Positions 27,901 to 36,716 of a DNA stretch of 64,000 nt are shown piece by piece. The notes under the pieces were generated by a model. It saw nothing but the letters and a program-made list of their open reading frames with translations, was not told the origin of the DNA and did not search any database. The stretch covers positions 1 through 64,000 of the forward strand of contig CAMCBW010000006.1 in the NCBI GenBank assembly GCA_945873105.1, read 5' to 3'. The stretch's first letter is position 1, and the number at the start of each line of letters is the position of its first letter. Position numbers and translations under genes: made by a program. Origin of the DNA: Tangfeifania diversioriginum. GTDB taxonomy: Bacteria > Bacteroidota > Bacteroidia > Bacteroidales > Prolixibacteraceae.

Positions 27901-28970
27901 TCCATCTGGGCTTTGTCGGCATTGAACTTCGCCAGCAACTGTTCAGCATAAGCGAGTCTACCCAAAGCCGTGGGATTCTCAGGTTTAATTTTCAGGGCCA
28001 TTTTAACAAAATCAATGGCCTCTGCATACTGCTGGTCATTGATTTTTTCATTTCCCCTGGTTAACAGTCGCTCAAATTCCGCATCCAGTTTTGCCTTCTC
28101 TGCATTTTCTGCATCCAGCAAACGCTGGGCATTGGCCATCTTGTCAGTGGCCAGCTTGTTTCCGGGTCGAATGGCCAAAGCTGCTTTGTAATTGTAAATC
28201 GCATTGGAGAATTTGAGGTTGTCCAAATTATCGTCTCCACTTTTGAGCAATTTTAAAAATTCAGCCTCCAGCATAGCCTCCTTGTCCAGATTTTTAAGAT
28301 CTGCTGTGAGTTCCTTTAATTTGGGCCTTACAAACTGATCATTCTTGCGAAGCGCCAAAGCCTCTTCATAAGCTTTGATAGCCTCCCGAATCATGTTTTT
28401 CTTCTCAAATTCAGCTGCTTCTGACAACAACTTGTTGAAAATTTCATCTTCCTGCGCCTTCAGGGCCTGGTCGATCTCATTTCTTATCTCCTTGTCGCTG
28501 ATGTAAATCCTGGCATCAAAGTTGTCCAGCTTACCGGTTGGCGAGTAACAAAGCTTACCTACATTCTTTCCCTCAAAACTCAGGGTAACTTTGGGTATCT
28601 TCCTGTAAAGCAATACTACCATCAAAAATGGCGGAAAGATGCTGTCTTTGGCCCATACTTGTGAAGGAACGGCAGTAGAGACTTCGATCGTTTTGGTGTA
28701 GTGTCCCTCCTTGACAACCTCCATGCTGTATTCCATGAAATAGCTCATGTAGAGATCAAATTTCCCGCCCAAAGCTACCGTTACGCTCTCCTCCACCTTT
28801 TTTGTCGTCAGATTTTTAAGGTTGACAACGGCACCTGTTGCATCACCCTTTTCAACCCTGATTGTACCCTGAACATGAAAAGTCCCCTCTTTTTTTTGAG
28901 CAAAAGAGCCAAGGCTGATCAAAAGCATAAAAATAAGCAGTATACAACCATATCTATTTTTGAGAATCAT
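24951..28970 (-). CDS. Large secreted protein with fourteen 61-residue TPR-like/coiled-coil repeats
   Basis: About 1339 residues from the ATG at 28970 (MILKNRYGCILLIF, signal peptide). Residues 30-100 form a carboxypeptidase-regulatory-like beta domain (GTIRVEKGDATGAVVNLKNL). From about residue 240 to 1095 fourteen ungapped repeats of 61 residues follow, each with a core like KKYVEAIGNFKSALAIKAG (a TPR-type helix pair) and then ANAEQLLAKLNADKAKQEAE (a charged helix). Four or five looser TPR-like units end the protein. Repeats 7, 9, 11 resemble each other more than they do 8, 10, 12, so a 122-residue unit was amplified last. No catalytic motif is seen. It may be a periplasmic or outer-membrane scaffold. 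It lies downstream of the permease gene and is probably transcribed alone. Confidence 0.88.
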   Translation of the reverse strand: MILKNRYGCILLIFMLLISLGSFAQKKEGTFHVQGTIRVEKGDATGAVVNLKNLTTKKVEESVTVALGGKFDLYMSYFMEYSMEVVKEGHYTKTIEVSTAVPSQVWAKDSIFPPFLMVVLLYRKIPKVTLSFEGKNVGKLCYSPTGKLDNFDARIYISDKEIRNEIDQALKAQEDEIFNKLLSEAAEFEKKNMIREAIKAYEEALALRKNDQFVRPKLKELTADLKNLDKEAMLEAEFLKLLKSGDDNLDNLKFSNAIYNYKAALAIRPGNKLATDKMANAQRLLDAENAEKAKLDAEFERLLTRGNEKINDQQYAEAIDFVKMALKIKPENPTALGRLAYAEQLLAKFNADKAQMETRFNSLISAGDGNVVQMKYEDAIGNFNGALKLKPGNVDATTKLANAEKLLAQAMSAKAKLEAYFNRLLKSGDSAVSVQKYTDAISSFKGALEIKSEDKTAAQKLANAEQLLARMNADKARLEAEFNRLLVAGDENVAAQKYAEAIVSFKGALGIRPGDQTATSKLANAEQLLAKLNAEKVKLESEFERLLADGDQEVINQKYAEGIQLFKNALTIKPGNSVATDKIKRAEQLLAKAIADKERLEVEFNRLLAAGDAEVSAKRYVEAIGNFKGALAIKVGEKTATAKLANAEQLLANLNADKAKQEAEFERLLAEGDKEVFNKKYPEAITNFKDALKIKPGNSVAVAKLNDAEQMLAKVNADKARQEAEFSRLLKAGDDDVAAKKYVEAIGNFKSALAIKAGEKTATDKLANAEQLLAKLNADKAKQEAEFERLLAEGDKEVFNQKYPEGIANFKNALTIKPGDAVALRKLNEAELLLARVNADKAKQEAEFNRLLTAGDAEVAAKKYVEAIGNFKSALAIKAGEKDASAKLANAEQLLAKVNADKAKLEEEFERFLAAGDREVSNQKYPEGILNFKDALKLKPGNVVALGKLSEAEQLLARMNAEKAKQETEYMHLMAAGEGNVFKQKYPDAIANFKRALEIKVGDPTATSKLANAELLLARQIAEKEKLESEFNRFLAEGDGHVNGKKYPEAIVSFKDALRIKVADPVAVSKLRDAEKLLAQFNAEKQRVEAEQRLLLEKQKRYKETILRADQRFAANSLTEAKALYNDAIRISDLEKYPSEKIAEIDALLEKQAAERLLAQKQAEEQRKLQGEGSYLKNIEAGDANFSKSLWTVAIFYYQEALKFKASDKYAIDRIDNCKKMIDGNITAERMQEYAALVKNADADLEAKKYSSSKFYYERAIGILPWESYPKSQLLLVNQLIASTDVNGTEAQYFDAIKKADEAVAQKNIAIARFYYQKAISLKPNEEYPKQQLKRLSSQ
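25689..28250 (-). repeat. Coding tandem repeat, 14 x 183 bp
   Basis: DNA encoding the 61-residue repeats of the large secreted protein; each unit is 183 bp, with a 366-bp higher-order unit in the middle six. This region is prone to recombination and to assembly error. Confidence 0.85.
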
Positions 28971-29114
28971 ATCTGGCAAAGAATTACAATAGGTTATTCC
29001 TATCCTACAAAACTAAGAATTTGATTCTATTTTTTGTAATTATTTCTTTTTTTGAGGAGCAATGGTGATGCGAAAATTAAGTGCAGATGGAGAACAATTA
29101 GCCCAAAGGCCGGA

Positions 29115-30839
29115 TTACTGCTGAACCACCTTTGAATCAGGTAATTTTGAATGGAATATTCCATAACTGAAATAAAGCAACAGCCCGATGGCCAGCCAGA
29201 TTCCAAAACGGCTCCAATTGGTAATTCCCAGTTCACTCATGAGGTAGAAATTTGTGAGCAATCCCAATACCGGGATAAATGACCAGGCTTTGATGACGGC
29301 CAAGGTGGCGATGATGAGGGTGGTTATACCAAACAACAGGTAAGGGAGGGAATGAATGGAGAAGTCAGTCAAATGCCTACCAAAATCAGGAAATCCAATG
29401 CCAGAAAAATGGAGGAGTAGAAGCAACAACAACAGTATGGGTGGAATAAAATACCTGCTGTTAAGGTAAGGTACGGTGAAGCCATTCCTGTTTTTAGCCT
29501 TACTGCCTTTGGGATTCAAAACCAGAATTCCACCCGACACCAGGATAAAGGCAAAAAGGGTACCGATGCTGGTAAGGTCGGTTACCTCCGTTAAATTCAT
29601 GAAAAGGGAGGGTAATGCCACAATAATGCCGGTGACTATGGTCGAGAACCAGGGGGTCCGGTACTTTGGATGAATGCTGGAGAAGATGGGTGGCAGTAAT
29701 CCGTCGCGGCTCATGCTCATCCAAATCCGGGGCTGACCCAGCTGAAAAACCAGCAAAACGCTCGCCATGGCTATTACGGCGCTAACTGCAATAATTCCGG
29801 ATAATTTGGTCAGGTGCAATTTGTTGAAAACAAAAGCAAGCGGATCGGCAACTCCAAGTTGATCAAACGGCACCATCCCGGTTAATACCAGACTTACAAG
29901 CACATAGAGAACCGTTGAGATCAAAAGGGCATAAAACATCGACCTGGGCAGATCTTTTTTTGGATTCTTGCACTCTTCAGCAGTGGTAGAGATGGCATCA
30001 AAGCCGATGTAGGCAAAAAAGACACCTGATATTCCTTTTAATACGCCAGGCAATCCATTGGGGGCAAAAGGCGACCAATTGGCCGGATCAACATAAAATG
30101 CCCCGGCAGCTATGACCAGGATAAGAACTCCTATCTTGAGCAGCACCATCGCATTGTTGGCTCTTTTCGACTCGCGGATTCCGATGTAGCAGACCCAGGT
30201 GATGATAACCACGATCAAGAACGCAGGAATATCAGCAATGATCCTGAAATTAAAGAGTTGTGGCGCAGTAGTCCATGCCTGGTAGGCGTCCTGCAAGGCA
30301 GGAGACAAATTAACCAGGGAGGATCCATTTCGAATCTGTGTAATTGCCTCAGTATACCCCCTGAAAGCAGTGAGATAATCCGTAGTCAAAAATGAATAAA
30401 TATGTAAACCAATGCCGTCCATCAAACCTGTAAAATAACCCGACCAGGAGATGGCTACCGCAATGTTCCCGATGGCATATTCCATGATCAGGGTCCAACC
30501 GATAATCCAGGCTACCAACTCTCCAAAACTGGCATAAGCATAGGTGTAAGCGCTGCCACTGATCGGAATGGAGGAGGCGAATTCGGCATAGCACATGGCC
30601 GAAAGTCCACAGGCAATTGCCGTGAATACAAAAAGCAGGGAAACGGCCGGTCCACCGGTAGCAGCAGCATTTCCAATGGTGCTAAAAATGCCGGCGCCTA
30701 CAATGGCGGCAACCCCCAGGGCAGTAAGATCAACAACCCCCAAGGTGCGGTTCATCCCGGAACCATGCAGGGAGATATCCTCCGAATCGTGCAGGATCAG
30801 GGAGATGTTTTTTTTGCGAAAGAGGTTGCCGGTGCGCAT
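29115..30839 (-). CDS. APC-family amino acid permease
   Basis: 574 residues, about 14 membrane helices. GVAAIVGAGIFSTIGNAAATGGPAVSLLFVFT (in part) is the substrate-binding first helix of APC transporters, and FFAYIGFDAISTTAEECKNPKKDLPRS is the family's central signature. It most resembles the cationic-amino-acid transporter branch, but the substrate cannot be assigned. About 60 bp separate its start from the end of the tolC-like gene; they are occupied by a 9-bp array. The two are divergent in function, though both are on the minus strand. Confidence 0.92.
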   Translation of the reverse strand: MRTGNLFRKKNISLILHDSEDISLHGSGMNRTLGVVDLTALGVAAIVGAGIFSTIGNAAATGGPAVSLLFVFTAIACGLSAMCYAEFASSIPISGSAYTYAYASFGELVAWIIGWTLIMEYAIGNIAVAISWSGYFTGLMDGIGLHIYSFLTTDYLTAFRGYTEAITQIRNGSSLVNLSPALQDAYQAWTTAPQLFNFRIIADIPAFLIVVIITWVCYIGIRESKRANNAMVLLKIGVLILVIAAGAFYVDPANWSPFAPNGLPGVLKGISGVFFAYIGFDAISTTAEECKNPKKDLPRSMFYALLISTVLYVLVSLVLTGMVPFDQLGVADPLAFVFNKLHLTKLSGIIAVSAVIAMASVLLVFQLGQPRIWMSMSRDGLLPPIFSSIHPKYRTPWFSTIVTGIIVALPSLFMNLTEVTDLTSIGTLFAFILVSGGILVLNPKGSKAKNRNGFTVPYLNSRYFIPPILLLLLLLLHFSGIGFPDFGRHLTDFSIHSLPYLLFGITTLIIATLAVIKAWSFIPVLGLLTNFYLMSELGITNWSRFGIWLAIGLLLYFSYGIFHSKLPDSKVVQQ

Positions 30840-30842
30840 GAA

Positions 30843-30879
30843 GAAGTGCCTAAAATGCCTAAAGTGAACTAAAGTGCCT
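30843..30879. repeat. AAAGTGCCT-type 9-bp array upstream of the permease
   Basis: GAAGTGCCT, AAAATGCCT, AAAGTGAACT (one extra base), AAAGTGCCT. This is the same word family as in the nuo operon 13 kb away, here between the permease start and the tolC-like stop. Confidence 0.75.
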
Positions 30880-30900
30880 AAAGATAAAATTTAAACCGGT

Positions 30901-32223
30901 TTATTTGGCAGTTTTGGATTCGATTAGCTTTCCACTTAGTCGCAGTAACTCTGTTTCTGATTTTTTGGCCTGAAACTGGGCGGACAGCAGGCTGTTTTCC
31001 GACTCCAACTCAGAAAGCTGGATCTCACGAAGCTCGTAATCACTCATTTCGCCAATCCGGTATTTCTCAAACGACACCTTTGTGGTGTGCCTTGCAACTT
31101 CGAGGTTGGCCGATTCAAGGGTAACCAATTTCAAATTATTCCTGTACTCGTTGTAGTATTGCCAAAGCAATCCTTCCATATTTTTCAGTACTTGCGCATA
31201 GGCCAGCTTGGTAGTTTCTGCCTCGATACGGGCATTCCCTGATACGCGTCTCTTGTTGAAACCATCGAAAACAGGGACCGAAAGATTTAATCCAAAGACC
31301 GGACCATTGGTCGTATTTCTCGCAGTTGAACCAAAATTGTAACTCGCCCTGGAGAAGTTATAATCTGTAAAGAAATCCAGTTGGGGATATTGTGGAGCAT
31401 GGGTCAGACGGTAATCAATCAAGGCCAGGTCTGCCGATTGTTTTGCCAGGCTGATCTGACTGTTGGCCCTGGTCAGGTTCTCTTTCAACAGGTTGTATTC
31501 CAGAATTTGATCAAAATGTATGGGGGTGGAGACCTGAATGTCGGCAGTGGTTTCCAAGACCAGCAACGTGTTAAGCCTGGTTTTTGCATTGATCAGTGCC
31601 GCCTTCTGACGAAGAAAGGAGGCACTGTCTGCATTCAAATCGGTAGAGGATTTCATGAATGCCAGTTCGGAGGAGGTGCCAATTTCCAGTTTCTTGCGGG
31701 TCAGTTCATAGCGGCTTTTTGAAAAATCAATCGCATGCTGCAACACCTCGATACTGTTGTTCAATTGAACGATGACAAAATAGGCTGTAATAATCTCTGA
31801 AACGGTGTTCTCCACCGTTGCACGTTCGGCAGTTTGCTGCAGCGATGCCAGCGAACCCAGCCTCTCCTTCCTGATGAACATTCCCAATCCATTGAAAAGC
31901 GTCCAGTCGAGCGATGCTCCCATGGTCATGGTCTTTGTCCGAAGGTCGCTGCTCTCATTTTCTATGCCGGACTGATCCTCCGTTTTGGTGGAATTGACAG
32001 TCTGTCTAAGACCACTGTTCAGGTTGATACTTGGCAGAAAACCGGCATTGCCTGCGGTATTGTTGTTGCTGGCAATTTTGGTATCATTGATGGCCATCAA
32101 AATAGAGAAGTTATTTTTCAACCCTGTTGCGATAGCTTCTTCCAGACTCATGGGGAGTGATTGCCCTTTTGACACAAAGCCAAAACAGATCAAAAGCGAG
32201 GTAAGTATTTGAATTTTTCTCAT
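30901..32223 (-). CDS. TolC-family outer-membrane efflux protein
   Basis: 440 residues with signal peptide (MRKIQILTSLLICFGFVSKG). The two outer-membrane-factor repeats show as SLEEAIATGLKNNFSI near the start and long coiled-coil helices (SKSRYELTRKKLEIGTSSEL, VSFEKYRIGEMSDYELREIQ). It forms the exit duct for the RND pump encoded immediately upstream (24 bp gap). Order MFP-RND-TolC on one strand marks a complete tripartite system. Confidence 0.93.
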   Translation of the reverse strand: MRKIQILTSLLICFGFVSKGQSLPMSLEEAIATGLKNNFSILMAINDTKIASNNNTAGNAGFLPSINLNSGLRQTVNSTKTEDQSGIENESSDLRTKTMTMGASLDWTLFNGLGMFIRKERLGSLASLQQTAERATVENTVSEIITAYFVIVQLNNSIEVLQHAIDFSKSRYELTRKKLEIGTSSELAFMKSSTDLNADSASFLRQKAALINAKTRLNTLLVLETTADIQVSTPIHFDQILEYNLLKENLTRANSQISLAKQSADLALIDYRLTHAPQYPQLDFFTDYNFSRASYNFGSTARNTTNGPVFGLNLSVPVFDGFNKRRVSGNARIEAETTKLAYAQVLKNMEGLLWQYYNEYRNNLKLVTLESANLEVARHTTKVSFEKYRIGEMSDYELREIQLSELESENSLLSAQFQAKKSETELLRLSGKLIESKTAK

Positions 32224-32247
32224 TTTATTTTTTTCTGGAACGCTGGA

Positions 32248-35200
32248 TTAATCATCAATATCGGCTTGTAGATCCTCTGCTTCATCAACGAAACTTATTT
32301 TACCCGAAATTAGGGTATAAAGTGCCGGTACAATGTACAAAGTAAGAATCAATGAAAACATCAAACCACCAATGATGGCAATGCCCATTGGAATCCGGCT
32401 TTTGGCTGCGGCACCCAGTGCCAGTGCAATGGGCAATGCCCCCAGCATGGTTGCCAGACTTGTCATCAGGATCGGTCGCAGGCGCAGTGTCGCCGCCTCC
32501 AAGACTGCTTCACGCAGCTTCATTCCTGCCACCTTCTTCTGGTTGGCGAACTCCACAATCAAAATTCCGTTTTTGGTAACAATACCTATCAAAATGATGA
32601 TTCCAATTTGACTGAAGACATTCAAGGTCTGGTCAAAAATAATCAGCGAGATCAATGCCCCGGCAATCGCCAATGGAACGGTTAACATCACAATCAACGG
32701 GTCACGGTAACTTTCAAACTGAGCCGCCAAAACAAGAAAAATCAACACCAATGCAAAGACAAAGGCATATACCAAACTGCTGGCACTCTCATCAAAGTCC
32801 CTGGAAGAACCTGCCAGTGAGGTTGAAAATCTTTCAGGCAATACCTCTTTGGCTATTTTTTTCATCTCTGCAATCCCCTCTCCCAGGGCAACATCGGCAG
32901 CCGGCTGAGCCGAAACAGTGGCTGATACATACCGGTTGAAACGATAAATATTGGGGGGATTACTCTGGTTGGATATTTTTAGCACATTCTCCAGCTGGAT
33001 CAGTTTGCCAAAGGAGTTTCTGATGTATATGGAGGAGAGGTCCAATGGATTGTCACGGTTGGAACGGGAGGCCTCCCCGATAACCTGGTACTGACGGTCG
33101 CCCATGATAAAGAAACCATACCGCTGCTGACTGAAATAGAGCGATAGATTTTCAGCCACATCCCGGATGGAGACCCCCAATGTTTTGGCCCTGTCCCTGT
33201 CAATATCAATCCTAAGCTCAGGCTTGTTGAATTTCAGATCCACGTCAACTACTTGAAAAGCCTTGTTTTCCATCGCCTTTTCCATGAATTTCGGCAATGA
33301 CTCCTTGAGGCTGGCAAAATCGGGCGCAAGTATTACAAACTGAACAGGCAAACCTGCCCCTCTCCTGGTGGTGGCGATCGTCTGTTCCTGGGTAGCATAT
33401 CCCCGGGCAAAGTTATTTTTGCGCAACAAATTGTTCAGCCAATCGGTAATCTCCTGCTGGGTACGCTTGCGCTCAGTTGGCTCAACCAATGCAAGCCGGG
33501 CAAATCCACTGTTGGTTCCACCCATCCCTGTCATCAGCATCATGGCGGTCTTCTCGGGCAATGTGTCCAGAACCTCTCCCAGCTGTTGCATGTAGTTGTC
33601 CATCGATTCATAGGCCGTTCCCTCAGGTGCTGTCACCGTAATCCTGATCCTGCTTTTGTCCTCCATTGGCGCCAATTCACTTGGAATCACCCTCATAATT
33701 AACACGATAATAACAATGGAAGCCACCATGAGCACCACAGATATCCACCTGTGTTCGATAAAAGATTTCAAGGAGTTATGGTACATCATGGTCATCTTCT
33801 CGAAGAAATGCTCACTCTTGTTGTAAAATCCAGATTCTGAAGTGCTCTTTTTCAACATTCTAGCGCACATCATGGGGGTGAGCGTAAGGGATACGAAAGC
33901 TGATATGATTACAGATCCTGCCACCGTTACTGCAAATTCCCTGAACAACCGACCGGAGATTCCACTCAGGAACATGATCGGCAAGAATACTGCCGCAAGG
34001 GTGATGGTGGTGGAGATAATGGCGAAAATGATCTCCTCGGATCCTTTGTGTCCGGCCACCATCGGCTTCTCTCCCTGCTCAATCTTCTTGTAAATATTTT
34101 CAAGTACCACAATGGCATCATCCACCACCAATCCGGTAGCCAGCACGATCCCCAGCAATGTAAGCAGGTTAATGGTAAATCCAGCAAAATACATGATGGC
34201 AAAGGTTCCAATCAGGGAGATCGGAATGGCCAGCACGGGTATCAAGGTTGTACGCCAGTGTCGCAGGAAGACAAAAATGACCAGTACCACCAGGGCAAAA
34301 GAGAAGAAAATGGTCTCTTCCACCTCCTTGATCCCCTTGCGGATGTTGACGGTAATGTCATTGATGACTGTCAGTTTCAGATCCTGGGGGATCTCCTGCT
34401 TCAGCCTGTCTACACGTTTGTAAAACTCATCGGCAATGGCGATGTGGTTGGATCCGGGTTGCGGCTGAATGGCCAGACCAATCATGTGGACCCCACCATT
34501 TCCCCTGAAGCTGCTCTTAAGGGATTCGGCGGAAAGGATTGCCTTTCCTACATCTTTTAACCGAATCAGTACGCCATTCTGCTCCTTGATCAACAAATTG
34601 TTGAATTCATCTTCGGTCGTTAGCCGTCCAAGGGTACGAATGGTCAACTCCCTTTCATAACCCTCGATCCTACCGGAAGGCAACTCCACATTTTCGCGCT
34701 GAAGTGCCGTACGAATATCTGTTGGAGAGATTTGAAAGGCTGAGAGTCTGGAGGGATCCAACTCGAGCCGCATGGCATAACGCTTCTCTCCATAAATCCG
34801 GATGTCACTTACCCCTGGAATGGTCTGCAATCGCTCCTTGAAAACATTGATACCAAAATCGGTCAGTTCCAGCAGGTTTCTTGAATCACTCTGCACAGCC
34901 AAAACCAGGATTGCATCGGTATCCGCATCGGTCTTGACCACCACCGGAGGCTCACAGTCCTGCGGCAAACGGCTCAAAACACGAGAAACCCTGTCCCGTA
35001 CGTCGTTGGCTGCAGCCTCCATGTCGGCATCAATGTTGAACTCTACCGTGATCCGGCTGCTCCCGTCACTGCTGGAAGAGGAGAGGGTCCTGATCCCGGC
35101 AATTCCATTGATGGATTCTTCCAGCGGCTGCGTAATCTGGGTTGCCATTACATCGGCATTTGCCCCGGTATAGGAGGTCGAAACCGTCACAATCGGCGGA

Positions 35201-35322
35201 TCCACACTCGGGAATTCTCGCAATCCGAGCATTTTGAATCCAACAAATCCAAAAAGCAACAGTACAATGGAGAGTACGGATGCCAGTACCGGACGTTTGA
35301 TGCTTACAGAAGCTATGTTCAT
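32248..35322 (-). CDS. RND-family efflux transporter (HAE1/AcrB type)
   Basis: 1024 residues, proton-driven inner-membrane pump. ISIKRPVLASVLSIVLLLFG-like first helix, GANADVMATQITQPLEESIN and GLVVDDAIVVLENIYKKIEQG (the paired aspartates of helix 4 that carry protons) are diagnostic. FVFLRHWRTTLIPVLAIPISL and GIVTKNGILIVEFANQKK are the repeated-half signatures. The length is normal for hydrophobe/amphiphile exporters. Substrate not predictable. Lies 18 bp after the adaptor gene. Confidence 0.95.
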   Translation of the reverse strand: MNIASVSIKRPVLASVLSIVLLLFGFVGFKMLGLREFPSVDPPIVTVSTSYTGANADVMATQITQPLEESINGIAGIRTLSSSSSDGSSRITVEFNIDADMEAAANDVRDRVSRVLSRLPQDCEPPVVVKTDADTDAILVLAVQSDSRNLLELTDFGINVFKERLQTIPGVSDIRIYGEKRYAMRLELDPSRLSAFQISPTDIRTALQRENVELPSGRIEGYERELTIRTLGRLTTEDEFNNLLIKEQNGVLIRLKDVGKAILSAESLKSSFRGNGGVHMIGLAIQPQPGSNHIAIADEFYKRVDRLKQEIPQDLKLTVINDITVNIRKGIKEVEETIFFSFALVVLVIFVFLRHWRTTLIPVLAIPISLIGTFAIMYFAGFTINLLTLLGIVLATGLVVDDAIVVLENIYKKIEQGEKPMVAGHKGSEEIIFAIISTTITLAAVFLPIMFLSGISGRLFREFAVTVAGSVIISAFVSLTLTPMMCARMLKKSTSESGFYNKSEHFFEKMTMMYHNSLKSFIEHRWISVVLMVASIVIIVLIMRVIPSELAPMEDKSRIRITVTAPEGTAYESMDNYMQQLGEVLDTLPEKTAMMLMTGMGGTNSGFARLALVEPTERKRTQQEITDWLNNLLRKNNFARGYATQEQTIATTRRGAGLPVQFVILAPDFASLKESLPKFMEKAMENKAFQVVDVDLKFNKPELRIDIDRDRAKTLGVSIRDVAENLSLYFSQQRYGFFIMGDRQYQVIGEASRSNRDNPLDLSSIYIRNSFGKLIQLENVLKISNQSNPPNIYRFNRYVSATVSAQPAADVALGEGIAEMKKIAKEVLPERFSTSLAGSSRDFDESASSLVYAFVFALVLIFLVLAAQFESYRDPLIVMLTVPLAIAGALISLIIFDQTLNVFSQIGIIILIGIVTKNGILIVEFANQKKVAGMKLREAVLEAATLRLRPILMTSLATMLGALPIALALGAAAKSRIPMGIAIIGGLMFSLILTLYIVPALYTLISGKISFVDEAEDLQADIDD

Positions 35323-35340
35323 ATCGTTTTGTGGATTTGT

Positions 35341-36390
35341 TTACTGGTTTTGAATCCTGACCTTTACCGGCATTCCCTCCTTGATCTGAAGGAGTCCGCT
35401 CATCACCAGCGTATCGTTGGGGGCTAACCCCTCTGTAACCTCTACCTCCCTGGCAGTCCTGTAACCCGTTTTGATCTCCACCCCCTTGGCTTTCCCTTTC
35501 CTAAGAATGTAGACCATCTCACCTTCTATCAGCGGAACAGTGGATTTGGCAGGAATCATGATGCATTGCTTGTCAGGGAATAGCTTGAGGTTAATTTTGG
35601 CAAATGCTCCCGGATAAAGTGCTCTGTATGGATTGGGGCAACGTGCCCTTATCTTGATGGCACGGGTGGAAGCATCAATTTTTGATTCCAGTGCATAAAT
35701 CTGAGCCGTAAAAGTCTCGGCGCTGCCATCTATCGTGAAGGTGATCTCCTTGCCAATGCTCAGATTGGCGATGTATTTTTCGGGTACCGAGAAGTCAATC
35801 TTGATGGGATCCACCTGTTGCAGGGAGGTTATGATCGTGGTACTTGAAACGAAGGCACCTTCGCTCACCATTCTCAAACCAACGACCCCTGTGAATGGCG
35901 CATGAAGCTCCGTTTTGGAGATCTGGGCCCTGATCAGGTCCTGGGAGGCCTTCAGGGTACTGAATTTATTTTCCGAAATATCGTATTCCTCTTTGCTGAT
36001 GCCTTTGAACTGGTAGAGCTCCCTCTTGCGGTCAAGCTCCTTTTGGGCCAGTTCAGACTGCAATTCTACCGATCTGAGTTGTGCCTGCAAATCACTGTCA
36101 AACATTTTCACCAGGGTAGTCCCCTTCTGGACCGTACTCCCCTCCTTGAAATTGATACCGGTCACCTTGGCCGATATTTCAGGCCTGATATCGATCTCTT
36201 CATTGGCCAGCAAAGTTCCGGTATAAACATAGGAATAATCCAGTTTGGTCAACTTCAATACCTGACCGTCGACCGTCAGTCCGGACCTGCTGTCACCCGA
36301 TACAGGCCCTTTTTTAACTTCGCTCTTACAGGAATACAGCAGAAGTAAAACTACTGCAACGGAAAGGATCACCTGAGAAAATTTGTTCAT
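35341..36390 (-). CDS. RND efflux periplasmic adaptor (membrane fusion lipoprotein)
   Basis: 349 residues. MNKFSQVILSVAVVLLLLYSC ends in a lipobox, so it is anchored in a membrane and faces the periplasm. The barrel-sandwich halves are ISAKVTGINFKEGSTVQKGT and LHAPFTGVVGLRMVSEGAFV, separated by a short helical hairpin; beta-barrel and membrane-proximal domains follow. First gene of the adaptor-pump-channel operon. No regulator gene adjoins it. Confidence 0.93.
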   Translation of the reverse strand: MNKFSQVILSVAVVLLLLYSCKSEVKKGPVSGDSRSGLTVDGQVLKLTKLDYSYVYTGTLLANEEIDIRPEISAKVTGINFKEGSTVQKGTTLVKMFDSDLQAQLRSVELQSELAQKELDRKRELYQFKGISKEEYDISENKFSTLKASQDLIRAQISKTELHAPFTGVVGLRMVSEGAFVSSTTIITSLQQVDPIKIDFSVPEKYIANLSIGKEITFTIDGSAETFTAQIYALESKIDASTRAIKIRARCPNPYRALYPGAFAKINLKLFPDKQCIMIPAKSTVPLIEGEMVYILRKGKAKGVEIKTGYRTAREVEVTEGLAPNDTLVMSGLLQIKEGMPVKVRIQNQ

Positions 36391-36525
36391 AACTTTAATA
36401 TTTGGATAGTTAGGTTGCTAACTCATAAGATCAGATCTCACCACAAAGGAAACACCAGGACCATACACATAATTCCAATGTATCGGCCCTTGTACCTTAC
36501 TTAGTGACCTTCTTGGTAAAAAAAA

Positions 36526-36705
36526 CTATTTAACCAATGCGTAAAAACAGCGTACCGGTGAATTGACTTTCCCTTCCGCTACCAGTTTCTTGATCTGCTT
36601 GTCTACCTCTTTTTTGTCGACACCTGAAGCATCAGCGATCTCGCCGCCTTTCATTGGTTTACCGGCTAATTCCAAAGCCTTGATAATTGCATCTTTTGAT
36701 TCCAT
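36526..36705 (-). CDS. 59-residue winged-helix DNA-binding protein
   Basis: Translating the minus strand from the ATG at 36705 gives 59 residues ending at a TAG (36528-36526). The sequence reads MESKDAIIKALELAGKPMKG, then a helix-turn-helix-like GEIADASGVDKKEVDKQIKK, then a wing LVAEGKVNSPVRCFYALVK. It is a bare winged-helix unit of the kind seen in small archaeal and bacterial transcription factors. It begins 12 bp after the aroC stop, so the two are probably co-transcribed. The target is unknown; self-regulation or a global role are both possible. Confidence 0.8.
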   Translation of the reverse strand: MESKDAIIKALELAGKPMKGGEIADASGVDKKEVDKQIKKLVAEGKVNSPVRCFYALVK

Positions 36706-36716
36706 AACCTTTGATT

